Assembly (NCBI GenBank): GCA_021740105.1
Contig: JAIPAM010000005.1
Span: forward strand, 87,271 to 151,270
Direction of reading: 5' to 3'
DNA: 64,000 bases
Source of the DNA: Flavobacterium sp.
GTDB taxonomy: Bacteria > Bacteroidota > Bacteroidia > Flavobacteriales > Flavobacteriaceae
Part shown: piece after piece, positions 48,075 to 55,592 of the stretch
Layout of the letters: every line of letters begins with the position of its first letter
Position numbering within the stretch: position 1 is the first letter of the stretch
The notes under the pieces: model-generated
Database searches by the model: none
Seen by the model: only the letters and a program-made list of their open reading frames with translations
Told to the model about the DNA's origin: nothing
Translations under genes and position numbers: made by a program

Positions 48075-48104
48075 TTCTCAAATTATCAAACTTTTTTAGA
48101 TTTA

Positions 48105-49337
48105 ATGAACTATCAGGAAACCTTAAATTGGATGTTCAAACAACTTCCTATGTACCAACAGCAAGGCGCCTCAGCCTATAAGGAAGATTTAACGAATAGT
48201 CTATTATTATCGAATTATTTGGGCAAACCTGAAAAAGATTTAAAATTTATTCACGTTGCGGGCACCAATGGAAAAGGATCCACCTCGCACCTACTTGCTT
48301 CTGTTTTAAAAGAAGCAGGTTATAAAGTGGGTTTGTACACTTCCCCTCATCTTAGAGATTTCAGAGAAAGAATCAAAATTATAAGTCCCGAAGTTTCAGG
48401 AGAAATTTCTGAAGAATTTGTTTGTGAATTTATTAGCCAGCATATCGATTTCTTTAAGACGAATGAATTGAGTTTTTTTGAAATGACCGTTGGATTGGCA
48501 TTTGAATATTTCAAAAAAGAAAAAGTGGACATCGCAATTATTGAAGTGGGATTGGGCGGCCGATTGGATTCTACCAATATTATAACTCCATTGATTTCGG
48601 TGATCACCAATATAGGGAAAGACCACGTTCAGTTTTTAGGAAATACCCTTGAAGCTATTGCAAATGAAAAAGCGGGCATAATAAAAAAGAATATTCCAGT
48701 AGTTATTGGCGAATATACTTTTGAAACGAAACCAGTTTTCTTAGCTAAAGCAAATACAACGAATTCTGAAATTTACTTTGCATCCGAGACAATTTCTGAG
48801 GATTATCCTTCCGATTTAAAAGGCAACTATCAAATTTCAAATAAGAAAACGGCTATTCAAACTCTAAGATTATTCAATGCAATTCCGGGTTTTAAGGTTT
48901 CGGAAGATACAATAAAAAAGGGATTTTGTAATGTTGGTAAAAATACGGGACTTCAAGGAAGATGGCAGCAATTAAATAGTGCTCCAAAAACTATTTGCGA
49001 TACCGCACACAATAAGCATGGTTTAGAGCTAGTTTTAAATCAATTAGAAAAAGAAGAATTCGATACCTTACATTTTGTTTTTGGAGTTGTCAACGACAAA
49101 GATTTGGATGAAATTCTACCATTATTCCCAAAAAAGGCAATTTATTATTTTTGCAAACCCAATATGCCCCGCGGATTGGACGCCCATGTTTTGGAACAAA
49201 AAGCGATGGGATTTGGATTGACAGGAAAAGTATACAATTCAGTTTCAGAAGCTTATGCGAGCGCTAAAGAAAATGCAGCGACAACCGATTTTATATACAT
49301 TGGCGGTAGCACCTTTGTAGTAGCAGAAATATTGTAA
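48105..49337 (+). CDS. folC: Bifunctional folylpolyglutamate / dihydrofolate synthase
   Basis: Mur-ligase-like enzyme that adds glutamate to folates. It has 410 residues. The P-loop GTNGKGSTSH is near 50-59, followed by VGLYTSPHLRDFRERI. The second half has the FolC motif DTAHNKHGLELVL near residues 300-312. The last part is complete (YIGGSTFVVAEIL). It is likely co-transcribed with the TonB-like gene and ends about 60 bases before tRNA-Val. Confidence 0.94.
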   Translation: MNYQETLNWMFKQLPMYQQQGASAYKEDLTNSLLLSNYLGKPEKDLKFIHVAGTNGKGSTSHLLASVLKEAGYKVGLYTSPHLRDFRERIKIISPEVSGEISEEFVCEFISQHIDFFKTNELSFFEMTVGLAFEYFKKEKVDIAIIEVGLGGRLDSTNIITPLISVITNIGKDHVQFLGNTLEAIANEKAGIIKKNIPVVIGEYTFETKPVFLAKANTTNSEIYFASETISEDYPSDLKGNYQISNKKTAIQTLRLFNAIPGFKVSEDTIKKGFCNVGKNTGLQGRWQQLNSAPKTICDTAHNKHGLELVLNQLEKEEFDTLHFVFGVVNDKDLDEILPLFPKKAIYYFCKPNMPRGLDAHVLEQKAMGFGLTGKVYNSVSEAYASAKENAATTDFIYIGGSTFVVAEIL

Positions 49338-49353
49338 TTATTTTAAAAATAGT

Positions 49354-49383
49354 TTGCAAATACAGAAAAGAGACTTATATTTG
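49354..49383 (+). promoter_or_regulatory. Promoter of tRNA-Val
   Basis: TTG (49354-49356), a 19-base spacer and TATATTTG (49376-49383) form a consensus Bacteroidota promoter ending 12 bases before the tRNA. Confidence 0.75.
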
Positions 49384-49395
49384 CACACCTAATTA

Positions 49396-49473
49396 GGGCG
49401 ATTAGCTCAGCTGGTTCAGAGCACCTCGTTTACACCGAGGGGGTCGGGGGTTCGAACCCCTCATCGCCCACCA
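49396..49473 (+). tRNA. tRNA-Val (anticodon TAC)
   Basis: The cloverleaf folds fully. The acceptor GGGCGAT pairs with ATCGCCC, the D-stem is GCTC/GAGC, the anticodon stem CCTCG/CGAGG carries the 7-base loop TTTACAC with anticodon TAC at 49431-49433, and the T-arm has the TTCGAAC loop. A CCA follows at 49471-49473. It is the insertion point of a mobile element: a serine recombinase gene on the opposite strand ends inside it. Confidence 0.96.
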
Positions 49474-50977
49474 TCCCGGACAAATTCATTTTTTTTGAAT
49501 TTGTCCTTTTTTTTGTCCTCTGTGAAAGGCTGTTAATACTAGATATTTTTAAAAATAGCGGGTTCAAATCTGCGGTTCGAACTTTTTTATTTTCGAATTG
49601 AAATTTTTTCGGAAATATCGAACCAATTATTCTACGTTTGCCCTCAATATCAGATTTATTAAATTGATTTTCAATTGATTCAAGTTTTTTCAATGCACTT
49701 TCATATATTTCAAAAACCCTCTTTTTATCTTTAATTTCAACTTCGAACGATTTTAATTCTTGGTGGATGTTATCGTATCTTTCCTTTGCTATTTTATACT
49801 CCGATTTTTCAATATTACCTTCGACATATAAGTCCTGTAAGCGTATTAATTTGGCTTCAATATTTTTTACTTTCTCAAAATGTTTTGGACCTAATTCTGT
49901 TTTGCCCGATTGACTTACTAACTTATCTTTTATTATTTCTACTACTATCTTTTGCATGGGCTTTTCCAAACTTAATGATTTTAGAAAATCAGCAAACCAA
50001 AGATTTACATCTTCGAGACGGTATCTTTCATTACAAGGGCTAATACAATGGTAATAGGTGTAATGTTTTGACCTGCCCTTTGAAGAACTTGCTGTAAGTG
50101 GTGTGGAACAAACTGGACACTTTAAGAACCCTTTTAATGGAAATTTTTCATTTACTTTTTTATGTGCAGTATGGTATTTTTTACATCTGTTATTCAAAAT
50201 ATCTTGAACCTTTAGAAATAATTGTTTGGTAATTATTGGCTCGTGAATCCCTTCTACTATCGTTTCTTCTTCATCCTTGTAACCCTTAATAAAGACTCCT
50301 CCATAATAAAGGTGGTTTCTAAAAATTGAAGCAATTGCAGTCATACTGCTTTTAAAACCTTTTGCTGTTAGTTTATTAAAGACTTCTTTTTGATTGTAAA
50401 TTCCTGTTGCTAATAACTCAAATCCTTCTTGTATGTATTTCGCATCACTATTTGGAACTAACAATGGCTTTTTACTAGAGTCCATTCCATTTGAATAACC
50501 TTTAGGTGCATTTCCAACATACCTACCCTCTTTAAATGCTCTTCTCATTCCAGAGATAACATTCAAAGATCTTCGCTGGTTTTCTACCTCAGGAATTGAC
50601 AGATAAACAGCTAACATTAATCCTTGCTCAGGAACAGTTAAATCTAGAGGTTGTTCAATAGCATTAACTTGTATTGCAAGTTGGTTGAAGACATTTATCA
50701 TTTGATAGGATTCAGCGGTATTTCGTGAAAACCGATCCCATTTGATGAACACCAATTGGTGGATATTCTTTTTATTTTTTTTACAGTAATCTAGTAACTT
50801 TTTAAATTCAGGACGCTTAAAAGTTTTAGCAGAATAATCTTCCCTAAAAATATGCAAGACATTAAAATTATTGTTCTGACAATAAGTCAATAATTTTTGC
50901 ACCTGATCACGAAGCGAATATCCCCTACCCGCTTGCTCATCAGTAGAAACTCTAACATATAGAATTACGTTTTTCAT
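49430..50977 (-). CDS. Large serine recombinase (integrase) ending inside tRNA-Val
   Basis: It has 515 residues. The N-terminal resolvase domain has catalytic Ser10 in YVRVSTDEQAGRG. The recombinase domain follows (APKGYSNG onward, about 160-255), then a zinc-ribbon region with CPVCSTPL (CxxC) and HCISPC, and a coiled coil at about 370-440. It integrates and excises DNA through short attachment sites. Its last 12 residues, GDEGFEPPTPSV, are antisense tRNA-Val, and the stop TAA is the complement of 49430-49432, overlapping the anticodon. The residues before it are antisense terminator. The natural C-terminus may thus differ in the excised form. The start overlaps a 54-residue gene by 26 bases. 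Confidence 0.92.
   Translation of the reverse strand: MKNVILYVRVSTDEQAGRGYSLRDQVQKLLTYCQNNNFNVLHIFREDYSAKTFKRPEFKKLLDYCKKNKKNIHQLVFIKWDRFSRNTAESYQMINVFNQLAIQVNAIEQPLDLTVPEQGLMLAVYLSIPEVENQRRSLNVISGMRRAFKEGRYVGNAPKGYSNGMDSSKKPLLVPNSDAKYIQEGFELLATGIYNQKEVFNKLTAKGFKSSMTAIASIFRNHLYYGGVFIKGYKDEEETIVEGIHEPIITKQLFLKVQDILNNRCKKYHTAHKKVNEKFPLKGFLKCPVCSTPLTASSSKGRSKHYTYYHCISPCNERYRLEDVNLWFADFLKSLSLEKPMQKIVVEIIKDKLVSQSGKTELGPKHFEKVKNIEAKLIRLQDLYVEGNIEKSEYKIAKERYDNIHQELKSFEVEIKDKKRVFEIYESALKKLESIENQFNKSDIEGKRRIIGSIFPKKFQFENKKVRTADLNPLFLKISSINSLSQRTKKRTNSKKMNLSGMVGDEGFEPPTPSV
49478..49514 (+). terminator. Terminator of tRNA-Val, inside the recombinase reading frame
   Basis: GGACAAATTCA and TGAATTTGTCC form an 11-bp stem with a T-rich loop, followed by eight T. 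Read on the other strand it codes the recombinase residues just before the tRNA-derived tail. Confidence 0.85.
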
Positions 50978-51116
50978 TTTTTGTTGAATTTAAAAGGTTC
51001 TTAACCCAAACATCCGCAAATACTTCAAGTATTTGCATTATTTCAATTATTTCTTGGTCTGTGTACTTTTTATCTGATTCAGTATTTAATATTTTTTTTG
51101 CTTTTTCAAATTCCAT
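50952..51116 (-). CDS. Small acidic protein overlapping the recombinase start
   Basis: A 54-residue frame (MEFEKAKKILNTESDKKY, TDQEIIEIMQILEVFADVW, VKNLLNSTKNEKRNSIC) starts at ATG 51116 behind AAGAGGT and ends in TAG at 50952, overlapping the recombinase start by 26 bases. It is predicted mostly helical with no membrane span. The overlap suggests translational coupling and a role in controlling or assisting the recombinase. It has no recognised family and is too short for automatic gene calls. Its bias (acidic start, regular heptads) favours a real gene. Confidence 0.55.
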   Translation of the reverse strand: MEFEKAKKILNTESDKKYTDQEIIEIMQILEVFADVWVKNLLNSTKNEKRNSIC

Positions 51117-51195
51117 TTTACCTCTTGGAGCAAAAAAAGTAGGACTTACTTGTTTGTGCTTTTAGGCGATTTGGTGCTAAGGAATACTTAGGACA

Positions 51196-52137
51196 TTATA
51201 CTTTTTTTAAAATTTCCTTTCTTGTATTGTTTATTATTAAATGTTTTTCATTTCTATAAACTAACTCAATTTTTTCATATTGTTTTAAACCCAAAATCCT
51301 CCTAACTTCTTTAGCATATTCATTTTTAACATCAGCTTCAAAAGTTAGATTTAGTGTAATATCACCAGTATGATGTTTGGTAATTTTTATTTCTTTGCAC
51401 AAATCATCATTTAGAGCATCAATAACTTTTTTTTCGTTTTGGTTATACAAATCAAATTGGAAGGTATATTTATCAAAGTTTGAGTTTTCAAATAATTTGC
51501 CAATTAATGGAACCATCGGAACATTTATAAAAGTATCTTTAACGATACTATTTGATATCGCTATTCCATAATTTGAATAGGAATCACTAGCATCAATTTT
51601 TAAAAATTCGACTTCAACAAACCCATTACTTTTTTTTATTATTAGGGAAACAGAAATCTCTCTTATTAATATGTCAGTTAAAATTCCACCTATATTTTGA
51701 AATAAGACAGCATTTTTATTGTCCATTATTTTGTCAACTAATTGAAAAAAACTCCCATCTTTAAGAAGTGGCTTAATCAATTCTTGAAATTCGTTGGGAA
51801 TGTATTTAAGTATTGAATTGATAAATTCATCATTGGGGGTTGAGTCAATTTTATTTTGATCTAACTGGATATAAGAATACAAAATATCTTTAACAGCTCT
51901 GATAGTTAGAAAATCAACATTAAACTCTCTGAGTTCCTTAATAATTAACAGCCAAAGAGCATCAAATACATTTAATACTACCTTCTCTCTTTTTTCAATA
52001 CTAACAGATTTATTTTCTTTTGGAATATTTAATAAATTCTCTTTTTTCCAGTTAAGGTAATTCCTTGAAGATATATCCAACAAGTTAATTGGAATTTTCT
52101 TTTCAAAAATTTTCGGGTAAAAATCGTATATGTTCAT
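51196..52137 (-). CDS. MerR-like DNA-binding regulator of the mobile element
   Basis: It has 313 residues. The first 90 residues read like a MerR-type winged helix: YLNWKKENLLNIPK, then DALWLLIIKELREFNVDFL followed by TIRAVKDILYSYI. The C-terminal 200 residues (alpha/beta, with many NSIVKDTFINVPMVPL-type strands) are unrecognised and may be a sensor or oligomerisation part. It is divergent from the zinc-ribbon gene, with a 25-bp near-perfect palindrome between them, so it probably represses both. The MerR assignment is by pattern only. Confidence 0.5.
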   Translation of the reverse strand: MNIYDFYPKIFEKKIPINLLDISSRNYLNWKKENLLNIPKENKSVSIEKREKVVLNVFDALWLLIIKELREFNVDFLTIRAVKDILYSYIQLDQNKIDSTPNDEFINSILKYIPNEFQELIKPLLKDGSFFQLVDKIMDNKNAVLFQNIGGILTDILIREISVSLIIKKSNGFVEVEFLKIDASDSYSNYGIAISNSIVKDTFINVPMVPLIGKLFENSNFDKYTFQFDLYNQNEKKVIDALNDDLCKEIKITKHHTGDITLNLTFEADVKNEYAKEVRRILGLKQYEKIELVYRNEKHLIINNTRKEILKKV

Positions 52138-52161
52138 CGCATTATTTTTATATCCTACAAA

Positions 52162-52186
52162 TGTAATCTAATTTAATTTGATTACA
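52162..52186. promoter_or_regulatory. 25-bp palindromic operator between divergent island genes
   Basis: The arms TGTAATCTAATT and AATTTGATTACA are inverted repeats with one mismatched pair and a central T. It overlaps a minus-strand -7-like box (TACATTTG, 52165-52158) and ends four bases before the plus-strand -33 TTG (52190), the right place for a repressor or MerR-type activator acting on both promoters. Confidence 0.65.
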
Positions 52187-52189
52187 CTC

Positions 52190-52219
52190 TTGTAACTTTA
52201 AATTTTTTTTATATTTTTG
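52190..52219 (+). promoter_or_regulatory. Promoter of the zinc-ribbon gene
   Basis: TTG (52190-52192), 19-base spacer, TATTTTTG (52212-52219). The ATG follows 19 bases later at 52239. Confidence 0.65.
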
Positions 52220-52238
52220 CTCAAAATAATCAAATTTT

Positions 52239-52628
52239 ATGAAAAAACCAATAAAGTTTTGCAAAAACCCAGACTGTGGAGATGAAATACTAGATTACAA
52301 ATCTTCAAAAAAAATATATTGTAATGACAAGTGCCGAAACTACCATGGACATAAAAGACGCTCTGAAGAAAACTTAGTATTTACAATTCAAAATAAAGGT
52401 TTTTATGAAAACTATAAAGTTTTAAAAATGTATAGTAATGCTGGAATAATGGAAGAGTCGTTAGAAAAATATGAGAAATTTGGATTTAATCCTATTTATT
52501 TGCCAGCAAAAAAACTACGTGAGCAGGAAGGAAAGAGATTTGAATACTATCAAATAAAGGATATTGAATTTAGATTCAACTTAATAAATAAAACAATTAT
52601 AATCATTAACCAAAATGTAAAAAAATGA
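52239..52628 (+). CDS. Zinc-ribbon-like protein of unknown function
   Basis: It has 129 residues. Four cysteines at residues 8, 13, 28 and 32 (FCKNPDCGDE and YCNDKCRNYHGHKRR) look like a treble-clef or ribbon zinc site followed by a basic patch, suggesting nucleic-acid binding. The rest is a mixed alpha/beta domain with a hydrophobic C-terminus. It is coupled to the next gene by an ATGA overlap. It fits a small accessory gene of an integrated element. Confidence 0.65.
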   Translation: MKKPIKFCKNPDCGDEILDYKSSKKIYCNDKCRNYHGHKRRSEENLVFTIQNKGFYENYKVLKMYSNAGIMEESLEKYEKFGFNPIYLPAKKLREQEGKRFEYYQIKDIEFRFNLINKTIIIINQNVKK

Positions 52629-52843
52629 AAGAAATTCCCTTAACCTCAATACAATTAATGATGTCTTCTCATGAATTAGCTTATGACCTAGGTTCTATTC
52701 CAACACCCGAAAAAATAGAAAATACCAAAATTGCTACCTATATTTTATATGGAGTATTGGCAACAATTACTGTAGGAATAATTTCTTATAATATCTACCA
52801 AATTCACCAAGAAAACAAAAGCAAAAAATTAAATTATGTCTAA
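52625..52843 (+). CDS. Small single-span membrane protein
   Basis: It has 72 residues with one hydrophobic span (TYILYGVLATITVGIISYNI, about 38-57) and a lysine-rich cytoplasmic end. Its ATG overlaps the stop of the zinc-ribbon gene by 4 bases, so the two are co-translated. No family is recognised. The pair could work as a membrane-anchored partner set. Confidence 0.6.
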   Translation: MKEIPLTSIQLMMSSHELAYDLGSIPTPEKIENTKIATYILYGVLATITVGIISYNIYQIHQENKSKKLNYV

Positions 52844-52853
52844 GTAAAAAATC

Positions 52854-52936
52854 AGTGATAATCGCTGATCATCGATAATCACTAATTTAGATTAGTTTTC
52901 ATCAATAATAAGAAGTTACTTTTGGTTATTATTGAT
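52854..52936. repeat. Two palindromes after the small membrane protein gene
   Basis: The first, 52854-52883, is a 30-bp near-palindrome centred on TGATCA (4 mismatched positions). The second has perfect 11-bp arms ATCAATAATAA (52901-52911) and TTATTATTGAT (52926-52936) with a 14-base loop. No T-run follows, so they are not simple terminators. The stretch 52844-53010 holds nothing else recognisable; it is a candidate element end or binding site. Confidence 0.5.
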
Positions 52937-53010
52937 TGTTAGCTATTTAGGAACATTTTTTTTAATCTTGTTTATGCAAATAAATCGAAAAAAATAGTTA
53001 ATTGAGAACC

Positions 53011-55041
53011 TTAATTAGTAATTACAACTTCAATTTTTGTTCCCTTTCCCAATTCACTTGTAAGAATCAATCTTGAATTTAATGATTTAGCTCTGTTTTT
53101 AATATTTTTCAAACCGATGCCTTCACTTTCTTTTTTGTTACTGTCAATTCCAACACCATTATCTTTAATGGTAAGATGTAATTCATTATTTTCAAACTTA
53201 GTTATCTCGATGTTACAAACTTTGGCGTTAGCATGTTTAATAACATTTTGTATGGCTTCTTGAATAATTCTATAAATAGTAATCTTTATCAAACCACTTA
53301 TATTTTCCCAAGCAATAGTTGAATCAATTTCTATCAAAAAGTTGGTTGTCTTTAATTCATTTTGTTCGTTAATCAAACTATTCAACAAACTAACATAATT
53401 AAAAGCCCCGTTAAAAATATCAGAGTGTAAATCATGGGAAATATCTCTAATTTCTTTCTCAATTTCTTGTAGCAAATCAACATAGGTAAGGCGTTTTACT
53501 TTAATATCCTCTTTATCACTTTCATTCAAGATCCCCAATTGCAATCTTGTGCCATATAATTTATTCAAAACTCCATCGTGCAGTTCTCTTGAAATCCTGT
53601 TTTGTTCAGCTACTTTTGCCAAATTCATTTTTATTTGATTCTCTTGCAAAAGTTTAAAAATCTCTTCCTCTGCTTTTCGTTGTTTCAAAAGCATTTCAAT
53701 TTCAACCTTTTTAGATTTTATATAGCGATAAATAATGATTGCTATCAATAGGAAACATAATAAAACAGCACCAATAATAATATTAGTAATTTTAACATTC
53801 AATATTTTATTTTCTTCTTCAATAACTGAAGTTTCATATTCAATTCGGGCAAATTTATTTCTATTATTTCGCTGTACTTTTGTCAGGCTATCATTTAATA
53901 TTATATACCTTTTATCATACTTTGGAGCATTTCTATAATCGATGGCCGATAGTAATTTTAAAGAATTTTTTAAATCATTAGTCGATTTATATTTTTCACC
54001 AAATTTCAAAGACTTTTTTAAAAAGTGTATGGATTGTGTAGTGTCTTTAACTACAGCATAATATTCTCCTAGATTAGAATATTTATAACTGATACTGGAT
54101 TCGTTTCCTTTATTTAAAGAAATTTTTAACGCTTCTTTAAACAAAGCTTCTACTCCTTCTAATTGGCCACTTTTCATTTTGGAGTAACCTAAATTTCCAA
54201 TAGCAGTTGCATATTGGGTTTCCCAATTTTTTTTCAGTTCTGGAGTTATAATTGAATTTAATGATTTTATTGAAGCATCATATTGTGCAGTTTTATCATA
54301 AATGGTAGCAATGTTAACAGCTGTTGTAACCTTGTAATTATTAATTTTTGTAATATCGGTGGGATTTTTCAACAAATCTGGTAGAATTTTTTGCGCTAAA
54401 AGATAGTATTTTAAAGCCGAATCATATTCTTCAAGTTTCTCGAAATTTGAACCCAATAAAGTGTAGGCAGTATATATTAATTCGGTATCGTTACTTTTTT
54501 TTAATAATTGTAAAGCATCCGACACCATGATTTCGCTATCTAAATAATTCCCCTCATAATATAACATATAAGCTTTATTAAAAATCATTTTTGCAACTTT
54601 TTCATAATTACCCTTTAATCTATATAACCTTTCTGCTCTTTGATAATAGAAATACGCACTATCTCTTTTACTTGTTTCGTAGCAATCACCCATATAATAA
54701 TAGCTTTTAGCAATATCTAAGGTGTCTTTAGCATTGTTAGACATTTCCAGTAGATTATTACATACTACAAATGATTTTTTTGGAAAATTCAAATAATAAT
54801 ATTCAGCAGCCAATAGGAACAAAAAATTTCTATTTATGGCATCATTTTTTAATGAATTTGAATAGGAATAAATTGAATCTAAATAGACCAATTTGTTTCT
54901 TGAATCCATTTTTACGTATTCTTTGCTTTCAAATAAAGAAAAATTACCAATAACTCCCTGATTCTTTTTACAAGACAGAAGAACAATTGATAGTATTGAG
55001 AGTGATAAATATATTGTTTTTCTCAAGTTATTTTTTTTCAA
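53011..55041 (-). CDS. TPR-containing sensor histidine kinase (HisKA_3 type), lipoprotein-like start
   Basis: It has 676 residues. A lipobox-type start (SIVLLSC, Cys24) suggests anchoring, then about six tetratricopeptide repeats (residues 60-370), one membrane span (about 418-440), a coiled coil, the phospho-acceptor His488 in RELHDGVLNKLYG, and an HATPase domain with the N box (EAIQNVIKHANA), G1 (DNGVGID) and G2 (GIGLKNIKNRA). Such kinases pair with NarL-type regulators; one is encoded at 56416. The TTG at 55041 is part of a TATTTTTG box, so a TTG at 55026 may be the real start. Confidence 0.88.
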   Translation of the reverse strand: MKKNNLRKTIYLSLSILSIVLLSCKKNQGVIGNFSLFESKEYVKMDSRNKLVYLDSIYSYSNSLKNDAINRNFLFLLAAEYYYLNFPKKSFVVCNNLLEMSNNAKDTLDIAKSYYYMGDCYETSKRDSAYFYYQRAERLYRLKGNYEKVAKMIFNKAYMLYYEGNYLDSEIMVSDALQLLKKSNDTELIYTAYTLLGSNFEKLEEYDSALKYYLLAQKILPDLLKNPTDITKINNYKVTTAVNIATIYDKTAQYDASIKSLNSIITPELKKNWETQYATAIGNLGYSKMKSGQLEGVEALFKEALKISLNKGNESSISYKYSNLGEYYAVVKDTTQSIHFLKKSLKFGEKYKSTNDLKNSLKLLSAIDYRNAPKYDKRYIILNDSLTKVQRNNRNKFARIEYETSVIEEENKILNVKITNIIIGAVLLCFLLIAIIIYRYIKSKKVEIEMLLKQRKAEEEIFKLLQENQIKMNLAKVAEQNRISRELHDGVLNKLYGTRLQLGILNESDKEDIKVKRLTYVDLLQEIEKEIRDISHDLHSDIFNGAFNYVSLLNSLINEQNELKTTNFLIEIDSTIAWENISGLIKITIYRIIQEAIQNVIKHANAKVCNIEITKFENNELHLTIKDNGVGIDSNKKESEGIGLKNIKNRAKSLNSRLILTSELGKGTKIEVVITN

Positions 55042-55050
55042 AAATAAGCA

Positions 55051-55076
55051 AAAAAAAGACCATTAAACATGGTCTT
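55051..55076 (-). terminator. Terminator between the small lipoprotein and the kinase gene
   Basis: AAGACCAT and ATGGTCTT pair around a 5-base loop with a T-run on the minus strand. It should separate the lipoprotein transcript from the kinase. Confidence 0.8.
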
Positions 55077-55099
55077 ATAATTAGCAGTTCATTTAAATA

Positions 55100-55327
55100 C
55101 TATTTAGGCTTTGGAACGATTGGTTCTGTTCCCGGTTCCACAATAGTTGAAGAATCTGTAGTAGTTCCATCAGTAGTAGTTGTCGCATCCGCTGTCGTTG
55201 AAGAAGAATCACCTGTTGTTGTAGATGCACCCTGAGTATAATTCAAAATTTCTTCTGCCGTACAAGAATTCAATGACACGCAAAATAAAGACAATAAAAG
55301 TAACTTTGGTAAAAATTTGGTTTTCAT
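55100..55327 (-). CDS. Small Thr/Ser-rich lipoprotein
   Basis: It has 75 residues. The lipoprotein signal MKTKFLPKLLLLSLFCVSLNSC puts the lipidated Cys at 22. The mature part is low-complexity (TTT/DSSST repeats) ending EPGTEPIVPKPK. It has no recognised domain. It has its own promoter with an approximately 150-base leader containing two strong hairpins, and a terminator. Its place between the kinase and the LytTR gene suggests a cell-surface component or signal of this system, which is inference. Confidence 0.7.
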   Translation of the reverse strand: MKTKFLPKLLLLSLFCVSLNSCTAEEILNYTQGASTTTGDSSSTTADATTTTDGTTTDSSTIVEPGTEPIVPKPK

Positions 55328-55427
55328 AAAAAATTATTTAAAATTTGAAAATAGTTTTCTAATCATGCCTTCTGGGCACAAAGATTCAATAGATTTTCTG
55401 AAAAGAAGGGAAGTCTTTTGCAGTAGT

Positions 55428-55511
55428 GTTTTAAGGTCTTTCCCTGCCTTAAAACAACCAGTATTCCTAGCTTTGGAATACTCAAATTTAGAAATAGAGT
55501 TAAGCTTTCAA
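55428..55511 (-). promoter_or_regulatory. Promoter and structured leader of the small lipoprotein gene
   Basis: Minus strand TTG (55511-55509), 18-base spacer and TAAATTTG (55490-55483) form a consensus promoter. Just after the expected start lie two hairpins: arms 55460-55467/55475-55482 (AGTATTCC/GGAATACT) and arms 55428-55436/55447-55455 (GTTTTAAGG/CCTTAAAAC). The leader to the ATG at 55327 is about 150 bases. A third stem (ACCTACC/GGTAGGT, 55540-55566) lies upstream, and GCAGTAGT occurs twice. Confidence 0.55.
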
Positions 55512-55592
55512 CTACATTTCAAAGACACATTAGTAACTCACCTACCTGCAGTAGTAACCGGTAGGTTTTTGATAGTAAATACATTTCCGTTT

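Noticed and set aside
49559..49587. GGTTCAAATC / GGTTCGAAC pieces near the recombinase 3' end as a second tRNA or att copy
   Set aside because: They only resemble T-loops; no cloverleaf forms and the bases code the recombinase residues KVRTADLNP.
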